Source: CATOSK01 sp034423195
GTDB taxonomy: Bacteria > Chloroflexota > Dehalococcoidia > Lucifugimonadales > UBA3495
Direction of reading: 5' to 3'
DNA: 64,000 bases
NCBI GenBank assembly: GCA_034423195.1
Contig: DAOUIZ010000037.1
Span: 21,383 to 85,382, forward strand
Shown piece after piece: positions 26,930 through 35,751 of this stretch. The notes beneath the pieces are model-generated. The model saw only the letters and a list, made by a program, of their open reading frames with translations. It was not told where the DNA came from and did not search any database. The position numbers were made by a program, and so were the translations under genes. The first letter of the stretch is position 1. Each line of letters opens with the position of its first letter.

Positions 26930-28567
26930 CTAGACCAGCGCCCCGAACCCGTTGGGAATCTCCACCTCTATCAACTGCACCCGGTCGGCCTGCACCGCCT
27001 GCTCCAGGGCCTTCGACAGACCATCTACTGTGGAAACTCGGGTGCCGGGGATGCCGTAGGAGTCGAAGAGCTTGATAAAATCCGGGTTTACCAGGTCTGT
27101 GCCCATCAACCGGTCGCTGAAGCGGGCGCTCTGGTATCCCTTCAGGACTCCCCAGGCGTTGTCGTTGAAAATGACGACTATCGGATTGATGCCGTACTGC
27201 ACGGCCGTCCCCAATTCCTGCGCGTTGTACTGGAATCCGCCGTCGCCCGTGATGCACACCACCGGACACTCCGGCTTGCCAACCTTGGCCCCCAGCGCGG
27301 AGGGAAAGCCAAACCCCAACCCTGCCCAGCCCCAGGGATACATGAACTGCCGGGGCTGCTCGATTGCCAGGCAGCGGGCCGCCCGGCTGGCCGGAACGGT
27401 CGCGTCCAGGGTGAAGATCGTTTCCCCGGGAGTGGCCGCACGGATGGCCTCAAACGCCCGCAGCTCGTTCCCCCACGTATCCTGGAGCACCCGATATTGC
27501 TGCTCCTTCAGAGCGGCGACTTCCTGGCGGTACTCCGCCGGGCTTTCCACGTCCCGGCCCCCGATGCCCTGCAGCAGCTGGGCGGCGACAGCCCGGGAAT
27601 TGGCCGTGATGGCAACCGCCGCCGGATAGTTCTTGCCGATGTATTCCTCGTCCAGCAGGACATGGACCAGGTTTTCCGGCAGCTTCAGGTCCACCCCAAC
27701 CGTGGAGCGGTAGGCCAGGGCGGAACCGAGCACCAGCGCGGCATCGCACGATCCCAGCCAGTCCTGGGCCGGATTCTCCCCCCAGATGCGTCGCCCCAGC
27801 GCTGGCCCCAGGGACAGCTGGTGGCTTTCCGGGAAGGCCCCCTTGGCCCCGTCGGTGGTGACCACCGCCGCTCCCAGCCTCTCGGCCAGCTCGATGACTT
27901 CAGCCCCGCCGCCCTGGGACTGTACCTCCTCGCCCACCACAATAACCGGGCGTTTCGCGTCCAGCATCACCTGGAGCGCCTGCTCCACCATCGCTGGATC
28001 ACCCTGGGGGATGTCCGGCTCCCGGGGACGGAGAATCTCCACCTCCGCCGTCTCTCCCAGCATATCGGTCGGCACTTCCAGCTCGATGGGCCGGGGACGG
28101 CGTTCCTGGAAGCGGCGGAAGGCTTCCACGAAATGGTCCGGTATGGCCTCCACCTCGCCGATCATCGCGTTCCAGTCGGTGACGGCCCGGAACATCCCCA
28201 GCTGGTCCTTGGTCTCGTGGGTAGCCAGCTTGTTGCTGCCGACGAATTCCCGCTCCACGTTGGTCGTCACCTGCAGGATCGACGAGCTGGAGAAGTAGGC
28301 TTCCCCCATGGCGCCCATGGAGTCGGCGGCCCCGGGGCCGGTGCTGGTCAGCAGCACCCCCGGCTTGCCCGTCGCCCTCGAGTAGCCGTCCGCCATGTAC
28401 CCGCAGCCCAGCTCCAGCCGTCCGCCGATGAAGCGGAGCGAGTCCTGGTTGTCGAACAGGGCGTCAAAGAGGTCCAGGGTATGGACGGAAATAATCCCGA
28501 ATATCGTGTCAACGCCCTGGGCCTTCAACGATTCGGCAATGGTCTGTCCACCAGTCATCAGCGGCAT
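26930..28567 (-). CDS. TPP-dependent acetolactate synthase-like enzyme (paralogue 3)
   Basis: A 545-aa protein whose ATG 28567 follows GGAGAGA. The catalytic glutamate is E52 in GGRLELGCGYMADGYSRATG; the histidine of the common RHE motif is leucine. STGPGAADS and the C-terminal ITGDGGFQYNAQELGTAVQY ... FNDNAWG complete the TPP site. The central domain (VEQALQVMLDAKRPVIVVGEE) is intact. Its place directly downstream of the E3 and E2 genes of a 2-oxoacid dehydrogenase-type complex is unusual, since the E1 expected there belongs to a different TPP family. The substrate is probably a 2-oxoacid. Confidence 0.85.
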   Translation of the reverse strand: MPLMTGGQTIAESLKAQGVDTIFGIISVHTLDLFDALFDNQDSLRFIGGRLELGCGYMADGYSRATGKPGVLLTSTGPGAADSMGAMGEAYFSSSSILQVTTNVEREFVGSNKLATHETKDQLGMFRAVTDWNAMIGEVEAIPDHFVEAFRRFQERRPRPIELEVPTDMLGETAEVEILRPREPDIPQGDPAMVEQALQVMLDAKRPVIVVGEEVQSQGGGAEVIELAERLGAAVVTTDGAKGAFPESHQLSLGPALGRRIWGENPAQDWLGSCDAALVLGSALAYRSTVGVDLKLPENLVHVLLDEEYIGKNYPAAVAITANSRAVAAQLLQGIGGRDVESPAEYRQEVAALKEQQYRVLQDTWGNELRAFEAIRAATPGETIFTLDATVPASRAARCLAIEQPRQFMYPWGWAGLGFGFPSALGAKVGKPECPVVCITGDGGFQYNAQELGTAVQYGINPIVVIFNDNAWGVLKGYQSARFSDRLMGTDLVNPDFIKLFDSYGIPGTRVSTVDGLSKALEQAVQADRVQLIEVEIPNGFGALV

Positions 28568-28642
28568 GCGCTCTCTCCTTGAGTGTCGAATAACAATCTC
28601 AAAACGCGGCGTTGCAATTTAGGCGGTTTCGTTCCCGCCTCT

Positions 28643-28672
28643 CGTCGTTCCTGCGGAGGCAGGAACCTATTA
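28643..28672. repeat. GTCCCTGC-type hairpin repeat, compensated variant
   Basis: GTTCCTGC-GGAG-GCAGGAAC is the same hairpin as the repeat at 36261, with one base pair changed on both arms (C to T and G to A), so the stem stays perfect. Confidence 0.8.
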
Positions 28673-28711
28673 GTCCCGCCGGAGCACTTCCCACTCGCAC
28701 CCACCACCTCT

Positions 28712-28782
28712 CCCGTCACCCCCGCGCAGAGCCTGCCCCTGGCGACTGAGGAGGGACGACCAAGGCGGGAAAGGGGCGGGGG
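28712..28782. repeat. Long hairpin repeat, copy B (ACCCCCGC arms)
   Basis: The loop is nearly identical to the copy at 24445, but the outer stem is ACCCCCGC/GCGGGGGT instead of ATTCCCGC/GCGGGAAT. Both arms changed together, so pairing is kept. Confidence 0.85.
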
Positions 28783-28819
28783 TTAGGATGGGGGTGAAAA
28801 CCCAAATGTCCCACACACC

Positions 28820-30235
28820 CTAAAGCAGCAACACCACCGGATTCTCCAGCACCCGCTTCACTTCCATCAGAAACTGCGCGGCCTCCGCCCCGTCTGCCAC
28901 CCGGTGATCGGTGGACAGCGTAGCCTTCATCAACTGCCCCACCGCCAGTTGTCCGTCCCGGACCACCGGCTGCTCCTTCACCGAACCCACCGCCAGAACG
29001 GCGGCGTGGGGCGGGTAGATGATGGCTGCAAAGCTCTCCACGTCGAACATTCCCAGGTTGCTGACGCTGAAGGTGGTGCTGCTGTATTCGTCATTGCGTA
29101 AGTGTCCGCTGTTGGCCCGCTGGATGAGGTCCTTGCTGGCGGCGGCCAGCTCCACCAGGCTCTTGTCCTGGCAGTTGGCGATGCCGGGGACCATCAGTCC
29201 CGCTTCCAGGGCGATGGCGATGCCGATGTTGACCTGGGGGTGAAATTCCAGCGCCCCGTCGGAGAAGGAAGCGTTGAACTTGGGATGCCGCCCCAGGGCC
29301 AGGGCGCACGCCTTGACTATCAGGTCGTTGACCGTAACCCGTGATTCGGAATCTACCGCGTCGTTGACTTCCCCCCGCAGGCTCATGGCCCTTCCCATGT
29401 CAATCTCGGCGGTCACATAGAAGTGCGGCGCATCCCGCTTCGAGTCCGACGTGACCCGGGCGATGGCCTGCCGCATCCTGGAAAGCTCCACCCGCTCCCC
29501 CGCCTCAGCCGGAACGTCCGCCGCACCGCCATCTGGCCCGGAAGGCGCTTCCGATACCGTCGCTGGAACGGGAGCGGGAGGCTGGTATTCCAGCACGTCC
29601 TTCTCGACGATGCGCCCACCCGGACCGGTCCCATTGATTTCCGACAGGTCAATGCCCCGTTCCCGGGCCAGTCGCCGGGCGATGGGCGATGCCCGGACCC
29701 CGCCGGGGGGTTCCGCCGGAACCGAGGGCGGCTGGTATTCCAGGACATCCCTTTCCACGATCCGCCCGCCGGGACCGGTGCCGTTCACATCCCCCAGGTC
29801 AACGCCCCGTTCCCGGGCCAGTCGGCGGGCAATTGGAGACGCCCGCAGGCGGCCCTCATCGGCTGCCCCGCTGTCGGCCGTCCCGGTGCCGGAAAGGGAA
29901 GCGGGCGTCTGCGAGGACGGGGTGGATTCAACTTCTGAATCCGCCGGTGCTGCCTCGGGCGGCGACGCCGACAGGTCATCCTCCGGCAGAGCCTCGCCAG
30001 GGGCCGTGATAATGGCGATGAGTTCGCCCACCGGAACGACCATCCCCTCGGCGGCGACTATCTTGCCTACGACCCCGCCGGTATAGGCTTCGAACTCGAC
30101 GGTGGCCTTGTCCGTTTCGATGTCCGCCAGGACTTCGCCCCGGGCGACCGTCTCGCCTTCCTTCTTGTGCCAGCGGACCACGGTGCCTTCCCGCATGTCG
30201 TAGCCCATCTGGGGCATCACTATGCTTGTCGCCAA
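28820..30235 (-). CDS. 2-oxoacid dehydrogenase E2 (dihydrolipoamide acyltransferase) with two subunit-binding domains
   Basis: A 471-aa E2 subunit starts at TTG 30235, five bases after GGGAGG. Residues 1-78 form a lipoyl domain with the modifiable lysine K43 in ETDKATVEFEA. Two peripheral-subunit-binding domains follow in tandem (131-170 and 181-220), 35 of 40 residues identical, where one is usual. The catalytic domain (about 235-471) ends with the active-site histidine in STDHRVADG (H444). It transfers acyl groups from lipoate to CoA. The E3 gene lies 106 bases upstream on the same strand. No classical E1alpha/E1beta genes are in the window. Confidence 0.93.
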   Translation of the reverse strand: MATSIVMPQMGYDMREGTVVRWHKKEGETVARGEVLADIETDKATVEFEAYTGGVVGKIVAAEGMVVPVGELIAIITAPGEALPEDDLSASPPEAAPADSEVESTPSSQTPASLSGTGTADSGAADEGRLRASPIARRLARERGVDLGDVNGTGPGGRIVERDVLEYQPPSVPAEPPGGVRASPIARRLARERGIDLSEINGTGPGGRIVEKDVLEYQPPAPVPATVSEAPSGPDGGAADVPAEAGERVELSRMRQAIARVTSDSKRDAPHFYVTAEIDMGRAMSLRGEVNDAVDSESRVTVNDLIVKACALALGRHPKFNASFSDGALEFHPQVNIGIAIALEAGLMVPGIANCQDKSLVELAAASKDLIQRANSGHLRNDEYSSTTFSVSNLGMFDVESFAAIIYPPHAAVLAVGSVKEQPVVRDGQLAVGQLMKATLSTDHRVADGAEAAQFLMEVKRVLENPVVLLL

Positions 30236-30341
30236 GGTGGCCTCCCGGCAAAAAATTTCGGCGTCACAGTCCGGCGTTCACCCGATGGTCAAACGTGCGA
30301 AGGGCGCCCGTGCCCGTGCCCGTGCCCGTGCCCGTTGGAGT

Positions 30342-31727
30342 CTATCCATGAATCGCCCTTCCCTCGGCGCCCAGTGCCGCTTCCTTGACCATTTCCGATA
30401 TGGACGGGTGGGCATGGACCGCCCATCCCAGCTCCAGCGAAGTGCCCTCCAGGAGACGGGTCAGGGACAGCTCGCCCAGCAATTCGGTGACTTCCGGCCC
30501 GATGAGGTGGGCCCCCAGCAGCTCGCCATAGCGGGCATCCATCACCAGCTTGACCATGCCCTCCGTCTCCCCCATGGCCAAGGCCTTGCCGTTGGCGAGG
30601 ACGTTCATCCTTCCCACCTTCACCTCGTGGCCCTGGGCAACGGCCTGTTCTTCGGTCAGGCCGAAGCTGGCCACCTGCGGCTGGCAATACGTGGCCTTGG
30701 GCATGTAGGTGTAGTCCAGGGGCTGGGTTTCCTCGCCGGCAATCGCTTCGGCGGCGGTCACGGCCTGGGCCGACGCGGCATGGGCCAGGGCCAGCTTGCC
30801 CGTCACGTCTCCTATCGCGAACACCCCGGGAACGTTGGTGGCCATGCGGTCGTCAATGGTTATGTAACCCCGCTCGGTGGCAACGCCGATGCGCTCCAGC
30901 CCCAACCCCTCCGTGTTGGGCTGGATACCGACCGCAACCAGCACCTTCCCGCATTCAATGGTGTGCTCAACCCCGTTCTGCTCCACGGCAACGGAAACCC
31001 CGCCGCCGGTGGGAACGACACCGGAAACCCCGGCGCCGGTCATGACGTTGATGCCATGACGGGAAAAGGAACGCTCCAGTTGGCGGCTGATTTCCTCATC
31101 CTCGTTGGGGACCAGCCGGGGCAGAAGCTCGACCACCGTTACGTCCACGCCGTACATCTTGTAGACATAGGCGAACTCGACGCCGATGGCGCCGCCCCCC
31201 ACTATGACCATGGACTCGGGAAGGTCCCGGAGGACAATGCTCTCCCGGCTCGTTATTACCCGCTCTCCATCCACCGGCAGGGATGGAATGCTGCGGGGAC
31301 GGGCCCCGGTAGCAATGATGATGTTCTTCGCATTGAGCCGGTCGCCCTGCGGAGACACTTCAACGGCTCCGGCCGACACGATGGAAGCCTCACCGCTGAT
31401 GTGGTCAATGTTGTTCTTGCGAAGGAGATACGCCACGCCCCGCACGTTGCGGTCCACCACCCTCCTGCTCCGGTCGATGGCGGAGGAAAAATCGGCGTGG
31501 AAGTTGTCGAACCTCAGCCCGAACTCGTCGGCCCGGCGGATGTAGGAAAGCACCTCGGCGTTCTTCAGCAGCGCCTTGCTGGGAATGCACCCCCAGTTCA
31601 GGCAGACTCCCCCCAATGCGTCCCGCTCGACTATGGCAGCCTTCATCCCCAGTTGAGCGCAGCGGATGGCGGACACGTACCCGCCCGGGCCCGCGCCAAT
31701 CACCACCACGTCGTAATCGTTAGCCAT
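30342..31727 (-). CDS. lpdA: Dihydrolipoyl dehydrogenase (E3)
   Basis: A 461-aa flavoprotein with the FAD motif VVIGAGPGGYVSAIRCAQLG, the redox-active disulfide GGVCLNWGCIPSK (about residues 39-51), the NAD motif IVGGGAIGVEFAYVYK (about residues 176-191), and the C-terminal HAHPSISEMVKEA with the catalytic His-Glu pair. It reoxidises dihydrolipoamide for the E2 encoded downstream. ATG 31727 is the only reasonable start. Length and motifs are complete. Confidence 0.94.
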   Translation of the reverse strand: MANDYDVVVIGAGPGGYVSAIRCAQLGMKAAIVERDALGGVCLNWGCIPSKALLKNAEVLSYIRRADEFGLRFDNFHADFSSAIDRSRRVVDRNVRGVAYLLRKNNIDHISGEASIVSAGAVEVSPQGDRLNAKNIIIATGARPRSIPSLPVDGERVITSRESIVLRDLPESMVIVGGGAIGVEFAYVYKMYGVDVTVVELLPRLVPNEDEEISRQLERSFSRHGINVMTGAGVSGVVPTGGGVSVAVEQNGVEHTIECGKVLVAVGIQPNTEGLGLERIGVATERGYITIDDRMATNVPGVFAIGDVTGKLALAHAASAQAVTAAEAIAGEETQPLDYTYMPKATYCQPQVASFGLTEEQAVAQGHEVKVGRMNVLANGKALAMGETEGMVKLVMDARYGELLGAHLIGPEVTELLGELSLTRLLEGTSLELGWAVHAHPSISEMVKEAALGAEGRAIHG

Positions 31728-31951
31728 TTGTACCCGTAATGTCGCTTATGATGTCAGGGGTAATTCCAGCCGGTTCCAGGCGCACGAGGACCGCCGCTGA
31801 TGGCGCAGGCTGGGACAGCCAATTATACCGTCGCCCCACCCGGCGGGCAACGAAGAAGGTTGAGACTCCACGCTCCGCCGCAGCCCCGGTTTGTCCCCAA
31901 TCGGGCGTTCTGGTATCATTTACCCCTGCCAACCGGAACCATGAGGTTGTG

Positions 31952-32167
31952 ATGAGACTAGGACCTTTGGGCCTGACGGAACTGCTGATCATCCTGGCCG
32001 TGCTGCTGCTCATCTTCGGGGCCACCCGCCTGCCCGAAATCGGCTCATCCCTGGGCAAGGGAATCAGGATGTTCAAGACCTCCGTCACCGGCGAAGAAGA
32101 GCCGGCCAACCCGCCCGAAAAGCAGGAAACGGCCAAGGCGCGCAGCAACACCGACGACCAGTCCTAG
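31952..32167 (+). CDS. tatA: Twin-arginine translocase subunit TatA/TatE
   Basis: A 71-aa protein starts at ATG 31952 (GAGGTTGTG upstream). It has an N-terminal transmembrane helix (LTELLIILAVLLLIFGATRL), the conserved FGxxxLPE hinge, an amphipathic helix (GSSLGKGIRMFKTS) and a charged tail. It forms the protein-conducting element of the Tat export system. It is convergent with the tatC operon on the other strand; a shared terminator at 32198 lies between them. Confidence 0.92.
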   Translation: MRLGPLGLTELLIILAVLLLIFGATRLPEIGSSLGKGIRMFKTSVTGEEEPANPPEKQETAKARSNTDDQS

Positions 32168-32197
32168 CAGCCGCCGCATCTCCCGGACAAAACGAAA

Positions 32198-32224
32198 GGA
32201 CCGGCCCCAGCGCCGGTCCCTTTT
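32198..32224. terminator. Terminator between convergent tatA and tatC
   Basis: GGACCGGC (32198-32205) pairs with GCCGGTCC (32212-32219) around a CCCAGC loop. CTTTTC follows on the plus strand and a preceding AAACGAAA gives a T-rich tail on the minus strand. Confidence 0.75.
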
Positions 32225-32272
32225 CATTTCCCGCCGGCCCTTCCGCAGAATCCCCGGCTGGCAACCCCATCC

Positions 32273-33040
32273 TCACTCAACGTCGGAAACCGGCGAGGCC
32301 GTCCCCGAGAGCCGGTCTCTTCGGCTCCCCGCAATCTTGGCCAGCACAACGCCCAGCTCATAGAGGACCAGCAGCGGCACCGCCACCAGTATCTGGTTCA
32401 CCGGGTCCACCGTGGGCGTGATGACGGCCGCCAGTATGAAAGCGATTATCAGCCAGTAGCGCCGGAACCGGGAAAAAGCCCTGGCCGGCACGATCCCCAG
32501 TCGGGCCAGCAGCACCATGATCAGGGGCGTCTCAAAGACCAGCCCCATCCACACCAGCAGCCGGATCATCACGTCCACCAGGCTGCTGATCCGCACCATT
32601 GGCTCGACAACGCCGTCCCCGAAGGACAGCAGAAACGGAAGCGCCTGGGGCGTCAGGACGAAGTACCCGAAGGCCAGTCCCGCCGCAAAGGCCACCACCG
32701 CCGCCGGCATGAAGACCAGCAGGTACCGCTTCTCCCGGTCCGTCAGTCCCGGTGCCGCGAAGCGGATGGCCTGGTACAGGATCACCGGGAATGCCAGCAC
32801 CGCCCCGCCGACCATGGATATCTTGAAGCTGGTCGTCAGCGACTCCGTGACCTGCGTCGCGATCAGGGTGATGCCCTGCCCGTCGTTGAGTTCCTGGGCC
32901 GGACGCTTGAGCAGCAGCACCACATCTTCCCAGAAGGCAAAGACGACCACCGTACCCACCAGCAGCGCGATAACCGAAATCAGGAGCCGCCGCCGCAGCT
33001 CCTGGAGGTGTTCCCGCAGGGACAGTTCCCGGTCGTTCAC
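32273..33040 (-). CDS. tatC: Twin-arginine translocase subunit TatC
   Basis: A 255-aa integral membrane protein with six hydrophobic segments. The N-terminal LREHLQELRRRLL and the conserved first-loop glutamate region are those of TatC, the twin-arginine signal receptor. The RY(L/V)LVFM segment (YLLVFMPAAVVAFAAGLAFG) and FETPLIMVLLARLGIV are typical. Its ATG overlaps the stop of the upstream TatA/B-type gene by four bases, so translation is coupled. Confidence 0.94.
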   Translation of the reverse strand: MNDRELSLREHLQELRRRLLISVIALLVGTVVVFAFWEDVVLLLKRPAQELNDGQGITLIATQVTESLTTSFKISMVGGAVLAFPVILYQAIRFAAPGLTDREKRYLLVFMPAAVVAFAAGLAFGYFVLTPQALPFLLSFGDGVVEPMVRISSLVDVMIRLLVWMGLVFETPLIMVLLARLGIVPARAFSRFRRYWLIIAFILAAVITPTVDPVNQILVAVPLLVLYELGVVLAKIAGSRRDRLSGTASPVSDVE

Positions 33041-33294
33041 CGTGCGTCGGGCCCGGGAGGGTCTTCCCTCGGCCCCGGTCCGGTCGGATTGGGCGGCCCG
33101 GGACGGCGGTCATCCCCAAGCCGGCGGTCATCCAACGAAGCCGCGTCTGTTATGTCGCCAATGGTCCGGCGGATTTCCCGCCACACCTTCCCGGAGGTGC
33201 GGGCCATTTCCATGGTCTTCGCCGGCCCCAGCACCAGGAACCCCACAACCATTATCAGGGCGATTTCGGGAAGGCCCACGCCGAACAGGTTCAC
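33037..33294 (-). CDS. TatA/TatB-type Sec-independent translocase protein
   Basis: An 85-aa protein starts at GTG 33294 and overlaps both neighbours by four bases. It begins with LFGVGLPEIALIMVVGFLVLG (one transmembrane helix), then an amphipathic segment with GPAKTMEMARTSGKVWREI and a proline-rich tail (GPPNPTGPGPRED). GLPE rather than FGxxxLPE and co-transcription with tatC suggest a TatB-like role. The upstream extension of this frame lies inside the preceding gene and is not coding. Confidence 0.85.
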   Translation of the reverse strand: MNLFGVGLPEIALIMVVGFLVLGPAKTMEMARTSGKVWREIRRTIGDITDAASLDDRRLGDDRRPGPPNPTGPGPREDPPGPDAR

Positions 33295-35171
33295 CGCCGG
33301 TTCCCTCCCTGGAATGGGCAGTCGGCCCGGCAGAGCGGCTGGGACGGCGCGCACCAGTCCGGCGGACGCGGGCAGCCCAGCTGGTCCAGCATTTCCAGGA
33401 GGCGGCATAGCGGCAGGCCGACGACGTTGGTGTAGCACCCGTCCACCAGTTCCCCCGGCTTCAGCTCCTCGTCCTGGATGGCGTATGCCCCGGCCTTGTC
33501 CATCGGCGTCCCGGAGGCGATGGACGCCTCGATTTCCTCGGCGGCCAGCTCCCGAAGGGCAATGTCCCCCGTCATGCAGTCCGTCAGGATGCGCCGCGTT
33601 GGAACGTCAATGACCGTGACGCCAGTGGTGACGTGGTGGCTGGTGCCGCTCAGTTCGGTGAGCATCCTTCGGGCGTCATCCTCGTCAACCGGCTTGCCGA
33701 TGATCCGGCCTTCATGGACAACGGTGCTGTCTGCGGCGATGACCACCGGGCTTTCGCCCCGGCCGATCAGCTCGGCGGCGACAGTGGCCGCCTTCTTCCG
33801 TGACAGCCGCTGCACCATCTCTTGCGCCGTCTCGTCCGGCAGCACCGTTTCGTCGGCCCCCGACGGGATGATCCTGTACTCCATCCCCAGGTCCGACAGC
33901 AGCTCCCGGCGGCGGGGCGAGCCGGAAGCCAGCACCATGTCCGGCACTGGTTGGGCCCTTTCCAGGACCGCCACGCACTCGACATGGTGGGTCTGCGGGA
34001 ACATGTCCAGGGGCTGGAGGCGCTCGATCCGGTACGTAGGATGCGGCCCGCCGCACAGCAGCTTCAGGTCCCGCGCCAGCGTCTCCGGGTCGCAGGAAAC
34101 GTAGACCACCCGCCGGGGAGCCAGCCGGATGAGACCCCTCAGCGCCCCGGCCTGGCAGCCGGCCCGGGGCGGGTCCAGAATGACGGCGTCCGGGACGGTA
34201 TCCAGGGTCTGCAAAACGTCTTCCGTCTTCCCCAGGACGAAATCAACGTTGCCCAGGCCGTCTGCGTTGGCCCTCGCGTCCTCCACCGCCGCCGCCGATT
34301 CCTCCACGGCAATCACCCGGCGCACGTGGGGCGCCAGCAGCACCGCAAAGGCCCCCACGCCGGTGTAGGCGTCCAGCATGGTCTCATCCCCCGTCAGCTC
34401 CAGTGCCTCCCGCACCATCTCAACTAGTCTTTCCGACTGGAGGTTGTTGACCTGGAAGAAGGATGGCGAGGCGACCCGGAACTCCCGTCCTCCCACCGAT
34501 TCCCGGTAGTGGGTCTGGCCGGTGGGGATGGGGATGTCGGCGGCCGACAAGGTGGGCTGGACCAGGAAGTCCCCGGTCTGCTCCCCGGCTCGGACCGACA
34601 GTTGGGTGGTCTCCCCGCACCTGTCCTGCAACTGGGCGATGATGTTGTTGACCCCCCGATGCATCAGGCCGCATCCGTCGATGCGGACAAAACGCCGTAC
34701 CTCCCGGTGAACGAACCCGAGAGCGCCCTCCGGCCCGACGGTCATGCGGGCATGGTTGCGGTACCCGAACTGGCGCGGGGAGGGCAGGACCGGCCGGACT
34801 TCCACGTCCTCAAACCCGCCGACCCGCCGCAGGGCGCTTGCCACCTTGGCCTGTTTCGCCTCCAGCTGTGCCGGATAGCTGATGTGCTGCCACTGGCATC
34901 CGGTGCAATACCCGTAGTAGTCGCAGGGCGGGTCAACCCGGTCCTCTGAGGAAGTCAGCACCTCCACGACCTGCGCCGATGCGTAATCCCGCCGGACTCG
35001 CAGCACTTCCGCCTCCACCCTCTCCCCTGGAATCCCCCCCAGCACGAAGACTTCCCGTCCGTCATGGTAGCCAACAGCCTCCCCCAGCCTCCCCCAAGAC
35101 TCCAGGGTGAGGGTCAGGCGCTGCCCGCGCTCCAGTCGTTTCGCGGTTGTATCGCTTCGGTCGACGGCCAT
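33291..35171 (-). CDS. Fusion of 23S rRNA (uracil-C5) methyltransferase (RlmD-like) and Maf nucleotide pyrophosphatase
   Basis: One uninterrupted 626-aa frame (ATG 35171; a TTG 11 codons earlier is possible). Residues 1-405 are a TRAM-containing m5U rRNA methyltransferase. They carry iron-sulfur cysteines (CDYYGYCTGC, about residues 83-92, plus the Cys in RIDGCG), the SAM motif LDAYTGVGAFAVLLA and the catalytic cysteine in YVSCDPETLARD (about residue 360). Without a break, residues 410-600 are a Maf/YhdE-type nucleoside triphosphate pyrophosphatase (MVLASGSPRRRELLSDLGM, then AADSTVV and GKPVDEDDARRML). The last 26 residues add four cysteines (CPRPPDWCAPSQPLCRADC). It heads the tat operon by overlap. 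Confidence 0.88.
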   Translation of the reverse strand: MAVDRSDTTAKRLERGQRLTLTLESWGRLGEAVGYHDGREVFVLGGIPGERVEAEVLRVRRDYASAQVVEVLTSSEDRVDPPCDYYGYCTGCQWQHISYPAQLEAKQAKVASALRRVGGFEDVEVRPVLPSPRQFGYRNHARMTVGPEGALGFVHREVRRFVRIDGCGLMHRGVNNIIAQLQDRCGETTQLSVRAGEQTGDFLVQPTLSAADIPIPTGQTHYRESVGGREFRVASPSFFQVNNLQSERLVEMVREALELTGDETMLDAYTGVGAFAVLLAPHVRRVIAVEESAAAVEDARANADGLGNVDFVLGKTEDVLQTLDTVPDAVILDPPRAGCQAGALRGLIRLAPRRVVYVSCDPETLARDLKLLCGGPHPTYRIERLQPLDMFPQTHHVECVAVLERAQPVPDMVLASGSPRRRELLSDLGMEYRIIPSGADETVLPDETAQEMVQRLSRKKAATVAAELIGRGESPVVIAADSTVVHEGRIIGKPVDEDDARRMLTELSGTSHHVTTGVTVIDVPTRRILTDCMTGDIALRELAAEEIEASIASGTPMDKAGAYAIQDEELKPGELVDGCYTNVVGLPLCRLLEMLDQLGCPRPPDWCAPSQPLCRADCPFQGGNRR

Positions 35172-35270
35172 ATTAAGAAGACTCCGCAGGATACTATAAT
35201 CCAAGAGGCCGTAACATTAAATGGTTGATACGTTTATGAGCGGCAGCGGAGGGTTGCCGCTTCAATCGTG

Positions 35271-35298
35271 TTGACCCTGCCCATTGACCGGGTATAAA
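35271..35298 (+). promoter_or_regulatory. Promoter of the thioredoxin gene
   Basis: TTGACC (35271-35276), a 16-base spacer and TATAAA (35293-35298) precede the thioredoxin ATG by about 100 bases. The gap 35172-35398 separates it from the divergent RlmD-Maf gene. Confidence 0.55.
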
Positions 35299-35398
35299 CT
35301 TCGACCACTGAAGAGTCCGCCGGCGGCGCCCCGATCCCTGCCAGGGCAGCGGTGCCGAGAGGTGGACTTACTAATGAAAAACAACATTTGGAGGCCTG

Positions 35399-35728
35399 AT
35401 GCCTGAGCCAATCGAAGTTAACGAGAGTAGCTGGGACGACGAAGTTATCAACTCCGATCTGCCCGTCCTGGTGGATTTCTGGGCCGAATGGTGCGGCCCT
35501 TGCAAGATGATCGCCCCCGCCGTCCACGACCTCGCCCTGGAGTACGACGGCAAGCTCAACGTGGCCAAGGTGGACGTGGACAACAACCCCAACATCGCCA
35601 TGAAGTACGGCATCCGCAGCATCCCCGCCCTGATTTTCTTCAAGGACGGCAAGCCCGTCGACCAGCATGTGGGAGCGGCCCCCAAGGGCAGGCTCAAGCA
35701 GAAGATTGACTCGGTCCTCGGCAGCTAA
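35399..35728 (+). CDS. trxA: Thioredoxin
   Basis: A 109-aa single-domain thioredoxin. It has the active site WAEWCGPCKM (about residues 28-37), the buried aspartate in LVDFWA, the cis-proline in RSIPALIFFKDG and the conserved C-terminal glycine region. It reduces protein disulfides in the cytosol. ATG 35399 follows GGAGGC. The selenocysteine tRNA begins 23 bases after its stop and could be read on the same transcript. Confidence 0.95.
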   Translation: MPEPIEVNESSWDDEVINSDLPVLVDFWAEWCGPCKMIAPAVHDLALEYDGKLNVAKVDVDNNPNIAMKYGIRSIPALIFFKDGKPVDQHVGAAPKGRLKQKIDSVLGS

Positions 35729-35751
35729 CCTCCTGCTCCCGAGGTTTTCGG

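Noticed and set aside
26813..28582. 589-codon plus-strand open frame, longer than the gene on the other strand
   Set aside because: It is antisense to a complete TPP enzyme with all motifs. Its own translation is rich in Arg/Gly/His/Gln with no recognisable domain, as expected of a GC-rich mirror frame.
33295..33438. N-terminal extension of the TatA/B-type gene
   Set aside because: The extension lies wholly inside the RlmD-Maf gene and is proline/alanine-rich without a signal; the GTG at 33294 gives the normal TatA/B N-terminus.
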